Source: Cristatella mucedo (Eukaryota; Bryozoa; Phylactolaemata; Cristatellidae). Taken from it: a stretch of DNA of 64,000 nt. The DNA lies in the NCBI GenBank assembly GCA_009760855.2, contig WPIO01000063.1, positions 2,381,501 through 2,445,500 on the forward strand, written 5' to 3'. Position numbers and translations under genes: made by a program. Position 1 is the first letter of the stretch. Every line of letters starts with the position of its first letter. Positions 34,405 to 45,910 of the stretch are shown here, one piece after another. The notes below the pieces were generated by a model, which saw nothing but the letters and a program-made list of their open reading frames with translations, ran no database searches and was not told where the DNA came from.

Positions 34405-37175
34405 AACCAGTTGGAGTGTTCTCAGACATCCGGCCTTTAAAACGATTGTGCAACGTGTATGAGTTGGTTAAGGTGAATTCTCCAACTCCCGAACATCTCG
34501 ATTCGATTAGGTATGAAGGGAAACATTTGACAGCCGGATTTTGTGAGAATCAGGTGCCTTTATAACACCTAATCAAGCGATTACTGCCGAGGCGTGCTAA
34601 CCTGGCTAATGCCGTTTTACTGTGACTATCCATCTATGTGGATAATAAATTTATTTGTGGTGTAACGCATTCAACGGATGTGTCAGAAGTCAGTGACCCA
34701 TTAAATGTATGTAACCTGCAGAATATTTCTTGCAGCAATGAGCATGTAGTTTACCCCTCATGTATCACCCTCTGTAACTCCACAAAGTCATAAAGACTAC
34801 GTTATTGTTAGGCAAGAGATTTTGGGATAGCACACTCAGAGCCTAAGTGGTTTTCCGTACTAATTTGGTAGCCACCAGACTTCGTCTCACGCAACAAAGA
34901 CAAAGTTTGAAGTATAGCAGATTCAGGAGAGCAGTTAATGCAGTTAGTAGCATCTAAGTAGCAGCTCAGGCCGCTGAAAATGATGAGCCATAGTCAGCAG
35001 CAGGAGAGTACTTGTCGTTGTGTAAGAAGTGTGGAAGCGACTTCAAGAGTCTAGGACTTGCAGAACTAAACCTTCTGTCGCCAAGGGTCTTTAAGAGGAC
35101 GAATAGAACAGTTAATTTATTGTCTAAACAAAACCTTAGGGCGTGAAGAGGCTGAAACTGGTGCACAAGTTCAGCCAGGTACGAAGGAGCCAAGACGTGG
35201 CGGGCCTTGTGGGTCAGCCTGAAACTTTGCTCTGTATCCGTTGCTTAACCGGCATAGCATCCAACATAGCTTTTTTTTTTTTTAGCAAAGGAGACACTTG
35301 CTCAAACCTCTGGCACTTGAATATTAGCCTTGCAGGCTTAATCATTGTCAGCTGCAGTGGCCTAGTTGCTTTCTTTAGTAGTCCAGCCTAAAGGGAGTTG
35401 TAATAACGAATCCGAGACAAAACTAAGGAGCCAGTTGATTTTCTGCCAAGCCACTGTGTAAGACAGCTCCTAATCTTAGATAGGGACCAGACGTGACGGC
35501 TATCTGTAGAAGCAGTCTTCTGAACGAAGCTCTTAAAATCGAGGCAGCAGTCGTAAACGCCGCCTAAATTTCGTGAGCATGGTGATAGTCGCACAACAGC
35601 ATCATCTATTAGAAGAGCCAAACCTTTTAATCCGGCAATACGGAGCTTAGGGTGTTGTATGATCAACAGCTCGGTCTTATTCTCATTTAGTTTCAAGCAG
35701 TTTTCCAGCATTCAGGATCGAATGTCGGCAAGGCAAGCCTTCAGTTTCTCAGTTGCTGCAGCAACTTCCGACGGTTTGAATGAAAAATACAGCTGAGCAT
35801 CGTCAGCATTAAAGTGATATCCTATTTCACGGGCCTTAATCACTTTTCCCAGTGGTTGAGTATAAATGGAGAACAGCAAGGGACCGAGTAGTGACCCTTG
35901 GGATCTCCACAGATGATCCGTCTCGTGTGTCAGACCTGACTCCAACGCGATACGGATTGAACACGATCGGACAAGTACGAATTAAACCAAGCCAGTGCTT
36001 AGTCTGAGAAACCGATCGTTGTTCTCAATCGTTCAGATAGAACATCATGACCAATGATGTCTAAGGCAGCTGACATATCTACAAGATCTGGAGAAGTAAC
36101 ATTCCCGTCTTCCTTACCACGTAGAATTTTATTGTTCACACAGAGGAGAGCAGTTTCTCTCGAGTGCTTCCTCTTGAACCCTGATTGAAATGTTTCTGAC
36201 GTTTCATTCTTAACAATAGGTTCAGCCAGCTGCTTAGCAATAATTTTTTCGAAAATCTCGAACAAGAAGGGAATAAGGAAAGCTTGGCTACAGCTTGCAA
36301 GGACCTCTGATTCCAGTACAGGCTTTTAAGTTTGGGTTAAAGGGTTGCCGATTTGAAGGACTTGAGGACTAAACATTTTCCTGAAGAAGCATTACAAATC
36401 TTGATTATCGCAGGGCTAAGTTGGTCTGCTAGTTAAGGGCCACAGAGATGATGGTATAGGGTCTTCAGGAGACTTTTTCTGTTTGCTAGACCTTATTAGT
36501 TAGCCACATCGCATGCAGCAACCTCAGAGAACCTTGTAAGGCAGGTCACGGGTTGTGTAACAGCGATTGCTTTAGTCAGAGTGGACTTTTTGGTTGCCTG
36601 GATGTGCTCAATTGTTTCAGTAAAGAAGGCTGAAAACCTTTCGGCTGAGACCTTAAAAATGGGGAGTCAAATATGTCAGAATTGCCCAGGAAATGGTTTA
36701 CTGTCTTATAAATCCGTTATGGGTCTGAATGGTAGGAAATCTGCTTCGAGTGAAAAAAGCCCTGGTAACTTAATCTTCCGGGTATAAACTTGAAGGAAGT
36801 CTTTGAAATAGACTAGGTCAGCATCGGAGCAAAATTTCTTAAAATGACGTTCAAGCCAGCGCTTAACTAGGTGCATCTATAGAATGTTTTGTAAATTGAA
36901 AGGAATCTCTAAGAATTTGTACACAGATAGAATAAACGGGAGCATGCTTGTCAAGAGCACTCGTGACTGTCATGTTCACTGCATTAGTGAGGGTATTGAG
37001 ACTGCAAGTCGACTTGGAGTGCAGATGAAGAAGACCTGCTCCACAAACAGATTTAAAAAAACTTGTCCATGTCAACGCTTTGTAAGTTACGGCGCTTGAC
37101 AGGTCTAAAATTACCCTGTACAACAAAAGGAGCAGGAACAGTATCAGAGATCGAACAACGATCTGACAGGGTCAG
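34405..37175 (-). mobile_element. LINE B antisense, unit 2
   Basis: Same element as in unit 1 with the same disabling lesions, which shows it was duplicated with the unit and did not insert independently. Confidence 0.88.
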
Positions 37176-38205
37176 TACTTACCATTCAATTGCATTTCCT
37201 TTTGCAGCAATTGTAAAGCGCCTAGAAAGAGATTAAGTTCTCTGAGGACGCATTATCAAGTGCATTATTATTATTATTATTGATAAGGCACAAGTAGTAG
37301 TATAATATATCCTTAAAAGAGCCCATCTCACTATATATGAGTAAGTTCACGAATTAGATATTCAATCTCATAGGTTTCACTAGATAGAGGTGAGAGTAGG
37401 ATTTTGGAATGCCTGAGCGATATACAAAAACTAATGGAGCGATGGCTTAATCTGGTGGTGTTTGCATTGGTTGTCGCTGTGCAATACATAGTATGGTTCT
37501 CGACTCTTTCTTTACTTACCACGCCAGAGAGGAGAAATGGTCGAGACATGCAGTCAAGAGTGAGTGCTTAGATCAATCAGTGGGATAAAGGTGTACTTTG
37601 ATGCCCAGTAGTGAGGCGGATACTAAATCTGTCCTCTATTGGGGTTGACCTAATAACTGGATATGAAATTGTATGGGTCACCAGTCGTTGCAACAAGAGT
37701 CCGTTCTAAAAAGTGATAGCTCGGCAGTTCCAGTTCTGATATTCTATTGCTTTTATAAGATTAAAAAAAAATTAAAGCTTCTATTTTTGTTAAAAGTAGA
37801 TTACATAAAAGGAGAAAATTCGTGCTTTGAATGCACCGATTAGCCATAGTTATAGGTGAGCACAAATTCGTAGAATCAAAATACCAAAGCTTGTTAAGCT
37901 TGATAGAAAGGAAGAGTGATTAGATCGGCAGACTTTGTGGGTATGAGCTAACAACAAATTTCTGTATGTGTCAACAGTAAATCCCGATTAACTAGCAAAA
38001 GCAAGAGCTCCGTTATTGCAATTACTATTTCAAGTCGGTATACATTGCGAACGAGGTAGATACAGTTTTGGAACACCATTTATTTCATAGAAAGTCCCAA
38101 TCAATTTAAACAGAGCAGTACATTTCCGGCAGAGTTGGATTCCTTTCGTTGCAGCAGACTAGTTTGCTTTGACTGCTTCTACGATTCCCAGACCATACTT
38201 TATTA

Positions 38206-38723
38206 CTACCGACCCTTCTTCAGAGCTTCTGCAATCACCATTTTGGCAATTTTTTTAAGCGCATCACGGAGGCCTCTCTTTGCTTCAGCGTGATCTGAAA
38301 GGAAGCAATCACAATAAAGTTGTAAATGCCTAATGCTGACCAACAAGTTGATCTCGTCCACAGGTACAGCCTGTTGAACTCGCCCTCTCTTCCGTTAGTT
38401 ACCTCTGAAAATCTCCATTTCAGCTTCCAGCTCGGGGCTCAAGTCAGACGTTTCTTGAAGATTCTGCAATACAATGTCAGGGCGATGGTATTTGCCAATT
38501 TGCATGCATTACCGAAGACACCTAATAGTAAATCGGCAAAAGAGCATCGAATGCACAGACAATATTTATTAGGTGATCTGCTGTGCAGTGACGGAACTCC
38601 TATCTGGGTATCATGCAGTCACAAGCAAATATAATTTGAATAAGTAGGCTTCATAAGACTTACCGAAGACATCACCAGATTGAACAGCAGCACAGCCACA
38701 ACAGCGAGAGTGACCGACTTCAT
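38206..38723 (-). CDS. Cationic amphipathic peptide precursor, copy 3 (variant mature peptide)
   Basis: Exons: 38,723-38,664, 38,463-38,403, 38,294-38,206. Signal peptide and propiece exons are identical to copies 1 and 2. In exon 3 the mature region differs at positions 1 (S to G), 2 (F to L), 5 (V to A), 8 (Y to K), 9 (L to I), 12 (K to M), 13 (M to V), 14 (L to I) and 16 (K to E). The 22-codon length, Lys-Arg site, Arg3-Asp4, Leu6-Lys7, Ala10-Lys11, Ala15, Ala17-Leu18-Lys-Lys and Gly-Arg-stop are kept. Side-chain net charge drops to about +4 and the amphipathic pattern remains. All ten base changes alter amino acids. This looks like a functional paralogue with a different activity range, not a decaying copy. 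Confidence 0.88.
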
Positions 38724-41201
38724 CGTTCTAAAATTGTAGTATAGCATACGGCGAATGGTGCTTTTAGACTCAAAGAAGCAATCGATTACCCTGGAACATC
38801 ACCAGCTGTATATATGCAGATCGTTTGATTTCCTTTTCTAATCGGTCTAAAAATTATATAATTGGGATTTCACAGTCTCCTTGCAAAATTTTAGTTTGCA
38901 AAGACATTCCACTTGAGCTACGTCGGTGGAATTTAACTGTGATAGCCAAGCAGCAAAGATGGGCTTATAAACGAGTGGTTGGCATTCGGTTTTCTTTCAA
39001 GCCTAAACCAGTGACTAATTTCTTTTGTCGGCAGAATTTTATGAGCACGAACATTCGGCTTTTCATTGAATCTATTGAAGATATTACGCATAGCAGTAGA
39101 ATCACTGACGATATAAATCAGCCGCTTCATGAGGACTAACGAAGTTTCTACCTAGTTTAAGCCTAGGACACAAGCATCGTAGAGCGATCAGTAGAAAACT
39201 TATCAACTAAGCTGCACGAAGACCATGCAAATAGCAGCATTTGAAGTTAGCAACAAGACGGCAGCTTGGTAAATCAGGATAGTGATACTCGTGTCACTAA
39301 AAAAAAAACCTTCAGTATCCAAAAACTCTAAACAAATAGAGCATTCTCGGCCTATACTCCAGCTCTAGTAAGAAAGCTAAGACATTCAAGACGGCGATTC
39401 TAGCAAGATCGGAAGAACTTCTTGACTGTCACAACTCACCGTTTGATAGGATTGGGTGCAGGAGAGACTGAAAGGCCCCCTGTCAGCTTTGGTTTAAATG
39501 GCCTAGAAAATGCTGGCAGTAGCTGCGAAAGAGCCACTACATTAGGTGCTGGCGAGCCACTTTCTAGGTATACTCGTCTTGTGCGAGTATTTTAAGACAC
39601 ATGAAGGCAAGATCTATTCCACTTCCACTCTTTGATGCGTGTGATTCAGCATTTTCTTGACTCTAGTGCATTATGGTAACTGGGGTGTGTCATGGTTAAG
39701 CGCAAAAAAAATGCATTCTCAAGTGCTACAATAGCCTGCGGATTCTTTGTAGCCACAGAAAAAGCACATATGGCTAGCAGCTAAAGTAAGATAACTCAAT
39801 TATAGCATAATTATGAGTAACGAGATGAAACACTTTCATTGTATAAGCATTTAGTATTAGGGCATAGGTAGATATAGGTATTTTCTACATGGTCTATAAA
39901 TGTGAACCGGTCGGTCTACCAGCTAAAGCTGGTCGGGACACCAAGCCATCGTGCCTATCTAGAAAGACTCACCTTAGCATCGATGGTACACTTCATTGGC
40001 TCTAAAAAAGCTATGCAATAAGGACCCGGAGAAATTCAGGAGTTTAACTAATTATTGGTATGACATTGATGAGCACTTTAATAATTTTCGACGAGCACAG
40101 CACAATGCAGCTGCTTAAAAGCTAAGAACATTAGCTGGTATAGGTTACTTCATTTGCGTATATAGCTATAGAAGAGCCTTGAAGGTCTTCCCTACTGCCT
40201 GTGCTGGACGATGATGAGCGGCCCACTGTGGTCTCGAACCCCATACCTGGGTCGTGAAGAGCAGGTACCTAGCCTCGTGAGCAAACCTCCAACAATGACG
40301 TAGGCATTGTTCATACAATTAAATGGAAATACGTACGCTCAAGCCCAGTCTAAGAGCTGCATGAAACCGAGTGTGCTTCCTATTATCGCTGGTCTCGAGG
40401 CGAAAACCTTGTGAGACCCTGCATCTACTTTTTGTACTAGCAAAGCCGGGAACCCGCTCACACCTGAAGCACGTCCCTACATCCCACGGCATGCCGACCT
40501 TGACAAAGATGCTCGACCTTGACAAAGATGCTCGAAACGAACTTGTTTATTAAAGCCGTTCGTGGATCTTTGTGTTTAGTCTTTCACATGCAAATGTTCG
40601 CTTAGCCTGTGCCTGCTGCTTTCGGATGGTACCACAAATCATTTATTAATTCTCTCCATGCAGCATAGTCCAATTGTCTAAATAGAGTTTCAGATCTCCG
40701 AGGGCGTTATGCCAACGTATTTTTATGGTGACTATCCAGTTAGGCATCGTAATCGATCACTCTGGGATATGAGCTTTGGCGGACTTTGATGAATCAAGTT
40801 CAGTGGTGCAACGACTATGTTAACTTACGTTGTCGAATTAGACTAACCGACCTAAGCTAACCAAAGTTAATGCTCAACTTAGCCATGGAATTTTTAATTA
40901 TTTATGAAACCTAATTAAAAATATGACTATTCTGTGAATCAGTACAAGTAATTGAATTCATCGCTTATACGACAATCCCATTCAGCAGGCGTCGAATGGT
41001 CATATCAATTCTACCGCGATCACAAGTCACCGACTCAGATACGTTTCATATTTGGCATAGCCCACGCCCAGCCTAACCTACATTCATTACGAATTTAGTA
41101 TCCCGTTCTACTTAATCGCATTCAAAAGCTGTCTTTAAAAATTCCTTTTTGAAACGACCATATTACTTATGAATAACTAAACTATACTAAACTATAAAAC
41201 G

Positions 41202-41633
41202 TTAATCCATGCATTTCCTTTGGCATATCAAACCGATGGCTACTACTTCAAACTGCCCCCACATGTCGATTTCACCAGATCCTTTCGAATAAAAGCGGTA
41301 ATGCAGGTAGGTTCTCATGGTAGGATTTTCAGCTTTCCCGGTAACAATCATCACAGGTTTACCGAACGTGTCCATGCGATAGATGCTAAAGGCCAGCATT
41401 TTGAAATTAAGGAGGTTCGTCAAGCCTGAGTTAGCTGAGGAATAATATTTCTGTCTGAACGTTAAGCGGATTTTGTTAGTGAGACCGGTAAAGTCAGCGT
41501 CTGACCGAACTCGGATGTTATCTACATCCTTAAGAAACTGATTAACACCCGTTCTTCGAAAGTTCGAAAGACATGAATGGAAACCGTCTAAGGAGGCGAA
41601 AGCAGGACAAACGGTTAGACGAAGAATCTGAAT
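41202..41633 (-). CDS. Open frame of 143 codons, unknown protein (unit 3)
   Basis: Still open. Compared with units 1 and 2 I see one replacement (Ser to Asn at 'GLTSKIR', from the change at about 41,476) and one silent change (at about 41,526). ATT is still at the start position and the TATAAAA box is upstream. Confidence 0.5.
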   Translation of the reverse strand: MQILRLTVCPAFASLDGFHSCLSNFRRTGVNQFLKDVDNIRVRSDADFTGLTNKIRLTFRQKYYSSANSGLTNLLNFKMLAFSIYRMDTFGKPVMIVTGKAENPTMRTYLHYRFYSKGSGEIDMWGQFEVVAIGLICQRKCMD

Positions 41634-43649
41634 GTTGCTTGTTGGCTCTAGCTACGTGAGCTGACTTTCCTCAGTTTTATACTGCCTGCATGTACTGAAA
41701 TAGCTACCAGCACATCAGTGAATAACAAAGGTTAAGTCTTGTTTAAAAAAGAGGGCTGTCCGATGCCTAATTTTAGTCTTGCAATCTATAAAAAAATATT
41801 CCAAGAGTCGAAGCTCCATGATTTTCTAGGGACAAAATCCGAGTAATGCTGATGTATATAGGGCTTTAAAAATAACATGAATTCATTGCTTACATCTGTC
41901 TGTCACGTTCACTCATTACCTTTATTTCATAGTTACAGCTTAAACTGGAGATGATAGTGGAATGTTGCAGTGAACCCCGCTTTGTGAGCTTGCAGCTGAC
42001 ATTAACCCCAAGAATAAAGGCTACTCAAACTCTCAGTTGATCTGGACGATGCCCTAGAGAGGCTACTGTTTGACGAACTGCCGCTTGGCGGGAAAGGATT
42101 TCTTGAACTAGCCAAATCCGTAATAATGGCATATATTTTCTGGAAACATTTCACTGGTACAGAAAAGAAGACAAACTCATGCTGTGACAGAGAATATGAC
42201 TTCACCTAAGCACATCTGTTTGTTGCAGCATTTTGTCTGTCCTTGTGGTTCGTCTTTCAAGTGACTCTGAGTGATGACACCATGCATGCAGCCACTAGCC
42301 GTTTTTTTGCTTGTGGACCCTGTGCATGTCACCTTTAGCAACACGCTCTACTAGCTTCTCTTGTCAGATTCAGGGTACTCTTCCGAAAAACGAAGTCCTA
42401 TAGAACATCACACTCAGCTTCCTATACAGCTATCAGCTGTTAAGACTGGACCGCTTGCTTTTTGACCATATTGCATCCAAAGAAATTAGACCGTATTGCG
42501 CCTTAGAAACTACGTGCCTGTTGTCATAGAAACGCTAACTGAGTATGTTTTTATTAGCCGGGCAAGCGGCAACCACGGTGGATTCTACGGCTGCACGTAA
42601 ATATCCTATTACCTGGCTTACCAATGATTCTTGTGTTATCGTCGTTCATATGCATTCCTAGATTCGGTTGCTGTTGCTAAGACCCTCAAAATATTCGTTA
42701 AAGAAAGAAAAAATTCACCGAGCGCTCAAGCTGGCCAATGTCAAAGAATGCACTAATTTTGCATCCCCGGCGTTGACTAGAGCACACCTGAGCGATCTCC
42801 GTCATGCCCTGCTTTGAATCGCACTAACTTAGTGGTCACCTGCCCTGTCATAGCCCAGGCGGCCCATCTTACAACTTGCCTTTACAAAGCTCGGTCGACG
42901 TGTAATGAGTCTCTAAAGCGAACAACATAGTAACTGAGAATGATTTTGACCTGTTCGCCTTGACCGAGACAAGGCTAAAATAGGCTAACTGCCCGATCGT
43001 TAGCTAAGGGACAACGATTGGCTTCTTCTTCTTTCATACCCATAGGTCACTGGAAAACGGTGGCTGAGTCGCCATCATTACATGGTTAACTTTCGATTGT
43101 AAGCCGATTGCATTCCCCATGAAACTAGTTGTTTTAATCAATTTATATGACTTCAACCAACGATAAGCGTCCAATGGAGTCTGTAGCCTATCTTCGCCAT
43201 GCTACGCGCAGGAAATCTGTCTTTCCCATGTAGAAGGGATTTCGAAATTCACTTTGATAACTTATCTGAAGCTTTCCAGACTGCCTTTTCTGAACTTACT
43301 GACTTATTTTCTTTTGTAGCTCAAGTGCATCAGTCTACATATATGAAGAGACACACACGGTGAACTTTCCTCGTACAACTGCGAGCTGTCATCATCCACA
43401 ATCGCCTGGCTATGCTTTTCTAACAGCAAACAGATCTTATGCAATCTACAGTGTCAGAACTGAAGTATGCTTATGCAATGATATCATTATAATTGTTTTC
43501 CATATGTTACCATAATGGTAAGGCAATATGATCCGACATCAACTTAACGGATAAAATATTCACTTGTAAGAATTTCATTTTTACGAATTATTTTACTTAC
43601 ATATACCGTTCTATATTAGAGAATTTGCAATGCAAAACGTTAGAAGTTC

Positions 43650-43950
43650 GTTTGTAAGAGTGAAGTTGGCGGGAATGAAGAGGAAACCGAGCGAATGTTG
43701 GATGCATAGCAGACACGATTCGGGTAATGTGACATACCGTTCGATCACAGAAACTTCGTCTATGAAGGATCACTTTATTGCGATTCCAGTAAAAGGCCTC
43801 CTTTACTTGAAGTAAGCGAACGATTTCGGTGGACTACCAAACCTTTACCTGGAAGGGGCCTAAATAGGCTGAAAACGATCGCCTCACACGGCGTTAATGG
43901 TTTCTGCTATTCACGTGAACGACTAGTGACGGCTGTAGGTAAATTATGAG
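43650..43950 (+). repeat. Repeat D, unit 3 (diverged)
   Basis: Matches 22,540-22,860 with many substitutions and a broken ORF, in the diverged part of unit 3. Confidence 0.5.
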
Positions 43951-44084
43951 AAAACCTTTATATTACAGTTTTTATTTACAGAAACTCATTTTCAATGTTT
44001 CTTAAAATGCATTCAAAGAATTCATCAAGTGAAGAAAATGAGTTCAAGTCCATGACAACTTCCAATGAAAGAACGTTCACTGCT

Positions 44085-44350
44085 AGAATGAAAGAAATCC
44101 CAAACCTCGCACGGACTGGAGCGAGGCCGCTCTCCAGCACGTGGCCTTTGGAGTGTCCGAGCTCGGTGTGAACCTTTGCCAGACTTCTCGTCGATGCTTT
44201 CGGGTGACCTACGAATTTTTTTCCTTAGACTGAGCATGAGCTGTCCTCAAAAAAGCTACTTTAAACAGGACGTGCTTAGTATAAAGTTCGACGAGGCCAT
44301 TCGTAAAAATATACTGTCAGGCCATCTTCACAAGCACGCCCTAGTATCAA
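44085..44350 (-). repeat. Repeat R1, unit 3 (diverged)
   Basis: R1 homologue directly after the roughly 165-base gap relative to unit 2. It is closer to an ancestral arrangement than the copies in units 1 and 2. Confidence 0.55.
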
Positions 44351-44759
44351 TATGATAGCTGCATAAGATCTAGTCGGTTTCACGGACGTGTACAGGGACC
44401 GAGGAGAGGTTCCCTATAAATCCCAATTGATAACATTTTGTCAGTGTACCTCTTTAAGAAATGAGTGCACATTCGTGATTCTTTGGTTTACCATGCGATT
44501 TTAATTTTAGGAACTTTGGTGATCGACGACAGTCTGTTGCATAGAAATAATTATGTTAAAGAGCTCACAAACATGCCCTCCAATTGAGGCTAGAAAACCA
44601 GAAGCGCACAGGTAAAAAGCATGTGTAAAAATTAAAGTCTTTGGGGAAATATAAATGCAACCTAATTCAATGATGGCCCCTGATGAAATCCGAAATTTAT
44701 GCGACCAAGCAATACGTTCAACTTGTTGGCAAAATCTGCCGTCACTTATCGTATCTAGA

Positions 44760-45568
44760 GAATTGAATAATAGTAACCAGGTGGAGTGTTCTCAGACATT
44801 CGGCCTTTAAAACGATTGTGCAACGTGTATAAGTTGGTTAAGGTGGATTCTCCAACTCCCGAACATCTCGATTCGATTTGATAGGAAGGGAAACATTTGA
44901 CAGCCGGATTTTGTGAGAATCAGGTGCCTTTATAACACCTAATCAAGCGATCACTGCCGAGGCGTGCTAACCTGGCTAATGCCGTTTTACTGTGACTATC
45001 CATCTATGTGGATAATAAATTTATTTGTGGTGTAACACATTCAACGGATGTGTCAGAAGTCAGTGACCCATTAAATGTATGTAACCTGCAGAATATTTCT
45101 TGCATCAATGAGCATGTAGTTTACCCCTCATGTATCACCCTCTGTAACTCCACAAAGTCATAAAGACTACGTTATTGTTAGGCAAGAGATTTTGGGATAG
45201 CACACTCAGAGCCTAAGTGGTTTTCCGTACTAATTTGGTAGCCACCAGACTTCGTCTCACGCAACAAAGAGAAATTTTGAAGTATAGCAGATTCAGGAGA
45301 GCAGTTAATGTAGTGAGTAGCATCTGAGTAGCAGCTCAGGCCGCTGAAAATTGATGAGCCATAGTCGGCAGCAGGAGAGTACTTGTCGTTGTGTAAGAAG
45401 TGTGGAAGCGACTTCAAGAGTCTAGGACTTGCAGAACTAAACCTTCTGTCGCCAAGGGTCTTTAAGAGGACGAATAGAACAGTTAATTTATTGTCTAAAC
45501 AGGACCTTAGGGCGTGAAGAGGCTGAAACTGGTGCAGCAGTTCAGCTGGGAACGAAGGAGCCAAGATC
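44760..45568 (-). mobile_element. LINE B antisense, unit 3 (3' part only)
   Basis: 3' UTR plus the C-terminal ORF ending 'MAPSFPAELLHQFQPLHALR' (45,564). Only the last about 130 codons of the ORF remain. The array ends here. Confidence 0.85.
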
Positions 45569-45574
45569 CTCCCC

Positions 45575-45800
45575 GCGCTAAAGAGCGGCCTCGGGCGACT
45601 CCTAGCGTGGTGTGGACCTTTACTTGATTTCTCCGTAATACCTTCGGGTATTCCACTGCTATCTTCGCTGTGACTATTTATGAGCTGTCCTCGGATATGC
45701 TAGACAAAACAGGACTTGCTTAGCATAAGATGCGATGTCGCCATTAGTCGATACTTTCCGGCGGGCCTTCTCCTGCAGGTCAGTGAGAACTTACCTGCAT
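45575..45800 (-). repeat. Repeat R1 directly upstream of LINE B
   Basis: Contains 'gtggacctttacttgatttctccgtaatacc' and 'aaaacaggacttgcttagcataagatgcg'-type blocks of R1 (minus frame 'EYPKVLRRNQVKVHTTLG'). It lies 110 bases before the LINE B ORF and in opposite orientation to the R1 at 49,855-50,130. Confidence 0.6.
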
Positions 45801-45910
45801 CCTGCATTCGCCCCATCAACTGCTCGGCTATCAAACCTACGACTCGTAAGTTTAAAGCGCTAAATAGTACTTGTTGCGGTAGTAGCTAACCCGCTGTAGC
45901 CCAGCACGTT

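Larger units (their letters stand above)
26625..37175. repeat. Tandem array unit 2 (about 10,551 bp)
   Basis: This is nearly identical to unit 1 throughout. Differences are a handful of substitutions (for example at 27,090, 34,301, 34,430, 34,505) and homopolymer or short indels (near 28,300, 31,233, 35,272, 36,687). The contents have the same order and strands as unit 1: SINE 29,591-29,726, repeat D 33,083-33,400, R1 33,695-33,965, LINE B antisense 34,405-37,175. Confidence 0.97.
37176..45568. repeat. Tandem array unit 3 (truncated, about 8.4 kb)
   Basis: From 37,176 to about 43,435 this matches units 1 and 2 nearly base for base, except for a burst of changes in the peptide gene. From 43,436 to about 44,770 it is visibly more diverged. 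There it lacks about 165 bases present in units 1 and 2 (at 44,085) and shares 'gatctagtcggtttcacgg' with the outside relative at 61,170. From 44,770 to 45,568 similarity is high again. It ends abruptly inside the LINE B C-terminal region, where R1 and a sense LINE B follow. Confidence 0.95.
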
